Origin: CAYLGY01 sp964383325
GTDB lineage: Bacteria > Pseudomonadota > Alphaproteobacteria > Rhizobiales > Rhizobiaceae
Reading direction: 5' to 3'
Assembly: GCA_964383325.1 (NCBI GenBank)
Contig: CAYLGY010000104.1
Span: 1 to 7,624 of the forward strand
Length of the DNA stretch: 7,624 nucleotides
Under the pieces are notes generated by a model, which searched no databases, was not told the origin of the DNA, and saw nothing but the letters and a program-made list of their open reading frames with translations. Positions 5,465 through 7,624 of this stretch are shown piece after piece. Made by a program: the position numbers and the translations under genes. Numbering within the stretch: position 1 is the stretch's first letter; each line of letters starts with the position of its first letter.

Positions 5465-6430
5465 TCAACTCCGGCGGCCGAGGAAAGGCTCGATCGCCTC
5501 GCCCGGCCGGAACGCTCCGACCCGGCGAATCTCCCAGTCGAGCGCGATGCCGGAATGTTCCAGCACCCGCGCCCGCACCGTCTCGCCCAGCCCTTCAAGA
5601 TCATGGGCACTCGCCATACCCGTATTGATCATGAAATTGCAATGCAATGTCGACATCTGCGCCCCCCCTGTCACCAGGCCCCGGCACCCCGCCGCATCGA
5701 TCAGCCGCCAGGCAGAATCCCCGGGCGGGTTGCGGAAGGTCGAGCCGCCTGTCTTCTCGCGGACCGGCTGCGCCGTCTCCCGATGCTCCTGAACCTTGGC
5801 CATCTCCTCCCGGATCGCCTCGGGTTCGGCAGGCTCGCCCTCGAACACGGCCGACACGAAGATCAGATCCGGCGAGGCCGAACTATGGCGGTAGCCATAT
5901 CCCATTTGTGTATTGTTCAATACATGAAGCCCGCCCTTGCGGTCCAGCGCGCGCACCTCGATCACCCGGTCGCAGGTCTCGACGCCATTGGCGCCGGCAT
6001 TCATGCGCAAGGCCCCGCCAATGGCGCCGGGTATGCCGTGATAGAAATGCAGGCCGCCAATGCCGGCTGCAAGCGCCGCGGCCGCCAGATGCCTGTCAGG
6101 GACAGCGGCGCCTGCGCGGATGCGCCGCTCGTCGATGGCTGCCACCTCCCCGAATCCCTTCGCCGACAGGCGGATGACGACCCCGCGAATGCCCCCGTCG
6201 CGCACCAGCAGGTTGGAGCCGAGGCCAACGGTCAATACCGGAATTTCCTCCGGCAGGGCCTCAAGGAAGGTAGCCAGGTCCTCCTCGTCGGCGGGCTGGA
6301 ACAGCAATTCCGCCGGTCCGCCGGTACGAAACCAGGTAATCCGGTCCATCGGCGCGTCCGGCGTCAGCCTGCCGCGGATCGGCGCCAGACGCGAGGCAAG
6401 CCGCGCCAGCAATGCCTCGCCGTCAATCAT
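5465..6430 (-). CDS. murB: UDP-N-acetylenolpyruvoylglucosamine reductase
   Basis: MurB is a cytoplasmic FAD enzyme that uses NADPH to reduce UDP-GlcNAc-enolpyruvate to UDP-MurNAc, the second committed step of peptidoglycan synthesis. The product is 321 aa. Seen: WFRTGGPAELLFQPAD at residues 33-48; FAD-binding VGLGSNLLVRDGGIRGVVI at 68-86; GIPGAIGGALRMNAGANG at 132-149; YRHS with the substrate-site Arg at 181; GGSTFRNP at 228-235 with the catalytic Ser230; GGAQMSTLHCNFMINTG at 255-271; and EIRRVG at 300-305 with the catalytic Glu300. The compact build is that of the short type of MurB, unlike the longer E. coli form. ATG 6430 overlaps the murC stop as ATGA. An in-frame extension upstream to 6478 lies wholly inside murC and is less likely. 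The TGA at 5465-5467 overlaps a possible TTG start of the MATE gene. Confidence 0.97.
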   Translation of the reverse strand: MIDGEALLARLASRLAPIRGRLTPDAPMDRITWFRTGGPAELLFQPADEEDLATFLEALPEEIPVLTVGLGSNLLVRDGGIRGVVIRLSAKGFGEVAAIDERRIRAGAAVPDRHLAAAALAAGIGGLHFYHGIPGAIGGALRMNAGANGVETCDRVIEVRALDRKGGLHVLNNTQMGYGYRHSSASPDLIFVSAVFEGEPAEPEAIREEMAKVQEHRETAQPVREKTGGSTFRNPPGDSAWRLIDAAGCRGLVTGGAQMSTLHCNFMINTGMASAHDLEGLGETVRARVLEHSGIALDWEIRRVGAFRPGEAIEPFLGRRS

Positions 6431-7624
6431 GAGGCGGCGGCCTCGTCCGCAAGTTCGCCGACAATGCCGTGCGCCCATTGCGTGATGGTGCCGGCGCCCA
6501 GAAAGACCGTATAATCGCCAGGGCGTCCGAGCTGGCGGATCACCGGGGCGATGGCCTCCGGCCCGGCAATGGCGCGCGCGTCGCGATGGCCGGCCGCCTT
6601 CATCCGCCGCACCAGCTCTTCGGAATCGACGCCGGGGATCGGCCTTTCCCCGGCCGGATAGACAGGGGCGACCAGCACCGTGTCGGCATCGTTGAAGCAG
6701 GCAGCGAATTCATCGAACAGGTCGCGCAGCCTTGTGTAGCGATGCGGCTGGACGATGGCGACCAGCCGCCCGTCGCAGGCCTGTCGCGCCGCCGCCAGGA
6801 CGGAACGGATCTCGACCGGATGGTGGCCGTAATCGTCGAAGAAATCGACGCCGTTCCACGTGCCCGTATGGGTGAAGCGCCGCTTGACGCCGGCAAATCC
6901 GGCCAGCCCCCTGCGGATGTCCGCGGCGGAGATGCCGAGCTGATGCGCCACGGCAATCGCCGCGGTTGCGTTGGAAATATTGTGCAGGCCCGGCATCGGC
7001 AATTCCAGATCCGGGAAATGCACCTCGGCTGTGTCGCGCCGGCTGCGGATCGTCACGTCGAAAACCGAGGTCGCGCCGACGGTGCGCGGGCGGGAGAACC
7101 GGACATCGGCCTGGGGATTGCCGCCATAGGTGACGATGCGGCGGTCCTCGATGCGGGCCACCAGCGCCTGCACTTCCGGATGGTCGATGCACAGAACGCC
7201 GAAACCGTAGAACGGCACGTTCTCGACAAAGGTCTTGAACGCATCGCGCACCCGGTCGAACGAGCCGTAATGATCGAGATGCTCCGGATCGATATTGGTC
7301 ACCACCGCGACATCGGCGGGCAGCTTCAGGAAGGTGCCGTCGCTTTCGTCGGCCTCGACCACCATCCAGTCGCCCGCCCCGGCCCGCGCGTTTGATCCAT
7401 AGGCATGGATCACGCCGCCATTGATCACGGTGGGGTCGAACCCGCCCTTGTCCAGCAGCGTGGCCACCATCGTCGTGGTCGTCGTCTTGCCATGCGTGCC
7501 CGCAACCGCGATGTTGGAGCGCAGTCGCATCAGCTCGGCCAGCATCTCGGCCCGGCGCACCACGGGCAGGCCGCGCCGGCGCGCCTCTTCCAGTTCGGGG
7601 TTGCCGGCCTTGATCGCCGAGGAA
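6427..7624 (-). CDS. murC: UDP-N-acetylmuramate--L-alanine ligase (5' end outside window)
   Basis: MurC is the cytoplasmic ATP-dependent ligase that adds L-Ala to UDP-MurNAc, the first of the Mur ligases. The frame is open to the right edge, giving about 399 codons; the full enzyme is usually about 470 aa, so roughly the first 70 residues, with the Rossmann-like UDP-binding start, are missing. Seen from the edge inwards: SSAIKAGNPELEEAR, then LPVVRRAEMLAELMR; the ATP-binding loop GTHGKTTTTT; VEADESDGTF; NIDPEHLDHYGSFD; the substrate-site GLHNISNATAAI; FDDYGHHPVEIRSVL; QPHRYTRLRDL; and FLGAGTITQWA near the C-terminus. All core Mur-ligase motifs are intact. A GTG codon at 7563 is internal: the family-conserved residues continue upstream of it, so it is not the start. 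The TGA at 6427-6429 lies inside the murB ATG overlap. Confidence 0.97.
   Translation of the reverse strand, partial: SSAIKAGNPELEEARRRGLPVVRRAEMLAELMRLRSNIAVAGTHGKTTTTTMVATLLDKGGFDPTVINGGVIHAYGSNARAGAGDWMVVEADESDGTFLKLPADVAVVTNIDPEHLDHYGSFDRVRDAFKTFVENVPFYGFGVLCIDHPEVQALVARIEDRRIVTYGGNPQADVRFSRPRTVGATSVFDVTIRSRRDTAEVHFPDLELPMPGLHNISNATAAIAVAHQLGISAADIRRGLAGFAGVKRRFTHTGTWNGVDFFDDYGHHPVEIRSVLAAARQACDGRLVAIVQPHRYTRLRDLFDEFAACFNDADTVLVAPVYPAGERPIPGVDSEELVRRMKAAGHRDARAIAGPEAIAPVIRQLGRPGDYTVFLGAGTITQWAHGIVGELADEAAAS

Noticed and set aside
6431..6478. Extending murB 16 codons upstream to the in-frame start at 6478.
   Set aside because: The extension is Arg/Cys-rich, lies wholly inside the murC 3' end, and does not resemble a MurB N-terminus. 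The ATGA overlap start at 6430 is the standard arrangement.
6427..7563. Starting murC at the GTG at 7563.
   Set aside because: The 20 codons upstream to the window edge continue a conserved MurC sequence (SSAIKAGNPE...), so the GTG is an internal Val codon and the gene runs off the edge.

Overview
This window is a stretch of a division and cell wall (dcw) cluster from a high-GC alphaproteobacterium, most likely of the order Hyphomicrobiales (Rhizobiales). The evidence is the gene order, the FtsZ N-terminus (MTINLQRPDITELKPR followed by a five-glycine GTP-binding loop), the YTHSGV motif in Ddl, and the long basic N-terminal tail and LGGH motif of FtsQ. Genus and species cannot be fixed from the sequence alone.

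Every gene I can support lies on the minus strand, so transcription runs from high to low coordinates: murC (5' end cut by the right edge), murB, a NorM-type MATE efflux transporter, a 192-bp spacer, ddlB, ftsQ, ftsA, and ftsZ (3' end cut by the left edge). The genes fall into two tightly packed blocks. In the first, murC and murB overlap by ATGA, and the MATE gene starts at or within about 20 bp of the murB stop. In the second, ddlB and ftsQ overlap by 13 bp, ftsQ and ftsA overlap by ATGA, and a 70-bp spacer carrying a ribosome binding site precedes ftsZ. The 192-bp spacer at 3894-4085 is the only real break.

The pathway is coherent. MurB makes UDP-MurNAc and MurC adds L-Ala to it, so MurC acts after MurB in the pathway although its gene comes first. 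Ddl makes the D-Ala-D-Ala dipeptide for the end of the stem peptide. FtsZ and FtsA form the membrane-tethered cytokinetic ring, and FtsQ is the periplasm-facing divisome scaffold. The MATE gene is the member with no obvious place in this set.

The window is largely ordinary core genome. I found no mobile element, CRISPR array, RNA gene or undescribed multi-gene system. Most of the unexplained structure is in the MATE-ddlB spacer: three GANTC (CcrM-type) sites within 48 bp, two tandem hairpins, a near-perfect intrinsic terminator facing the plus strand (against all the genes), and a 31-codon plus-strand ORF just ahead of it. Also notable are the MATE gene's position, a hairpin over its candidate ATG, and an AT-rich codon patch inside ddlB.
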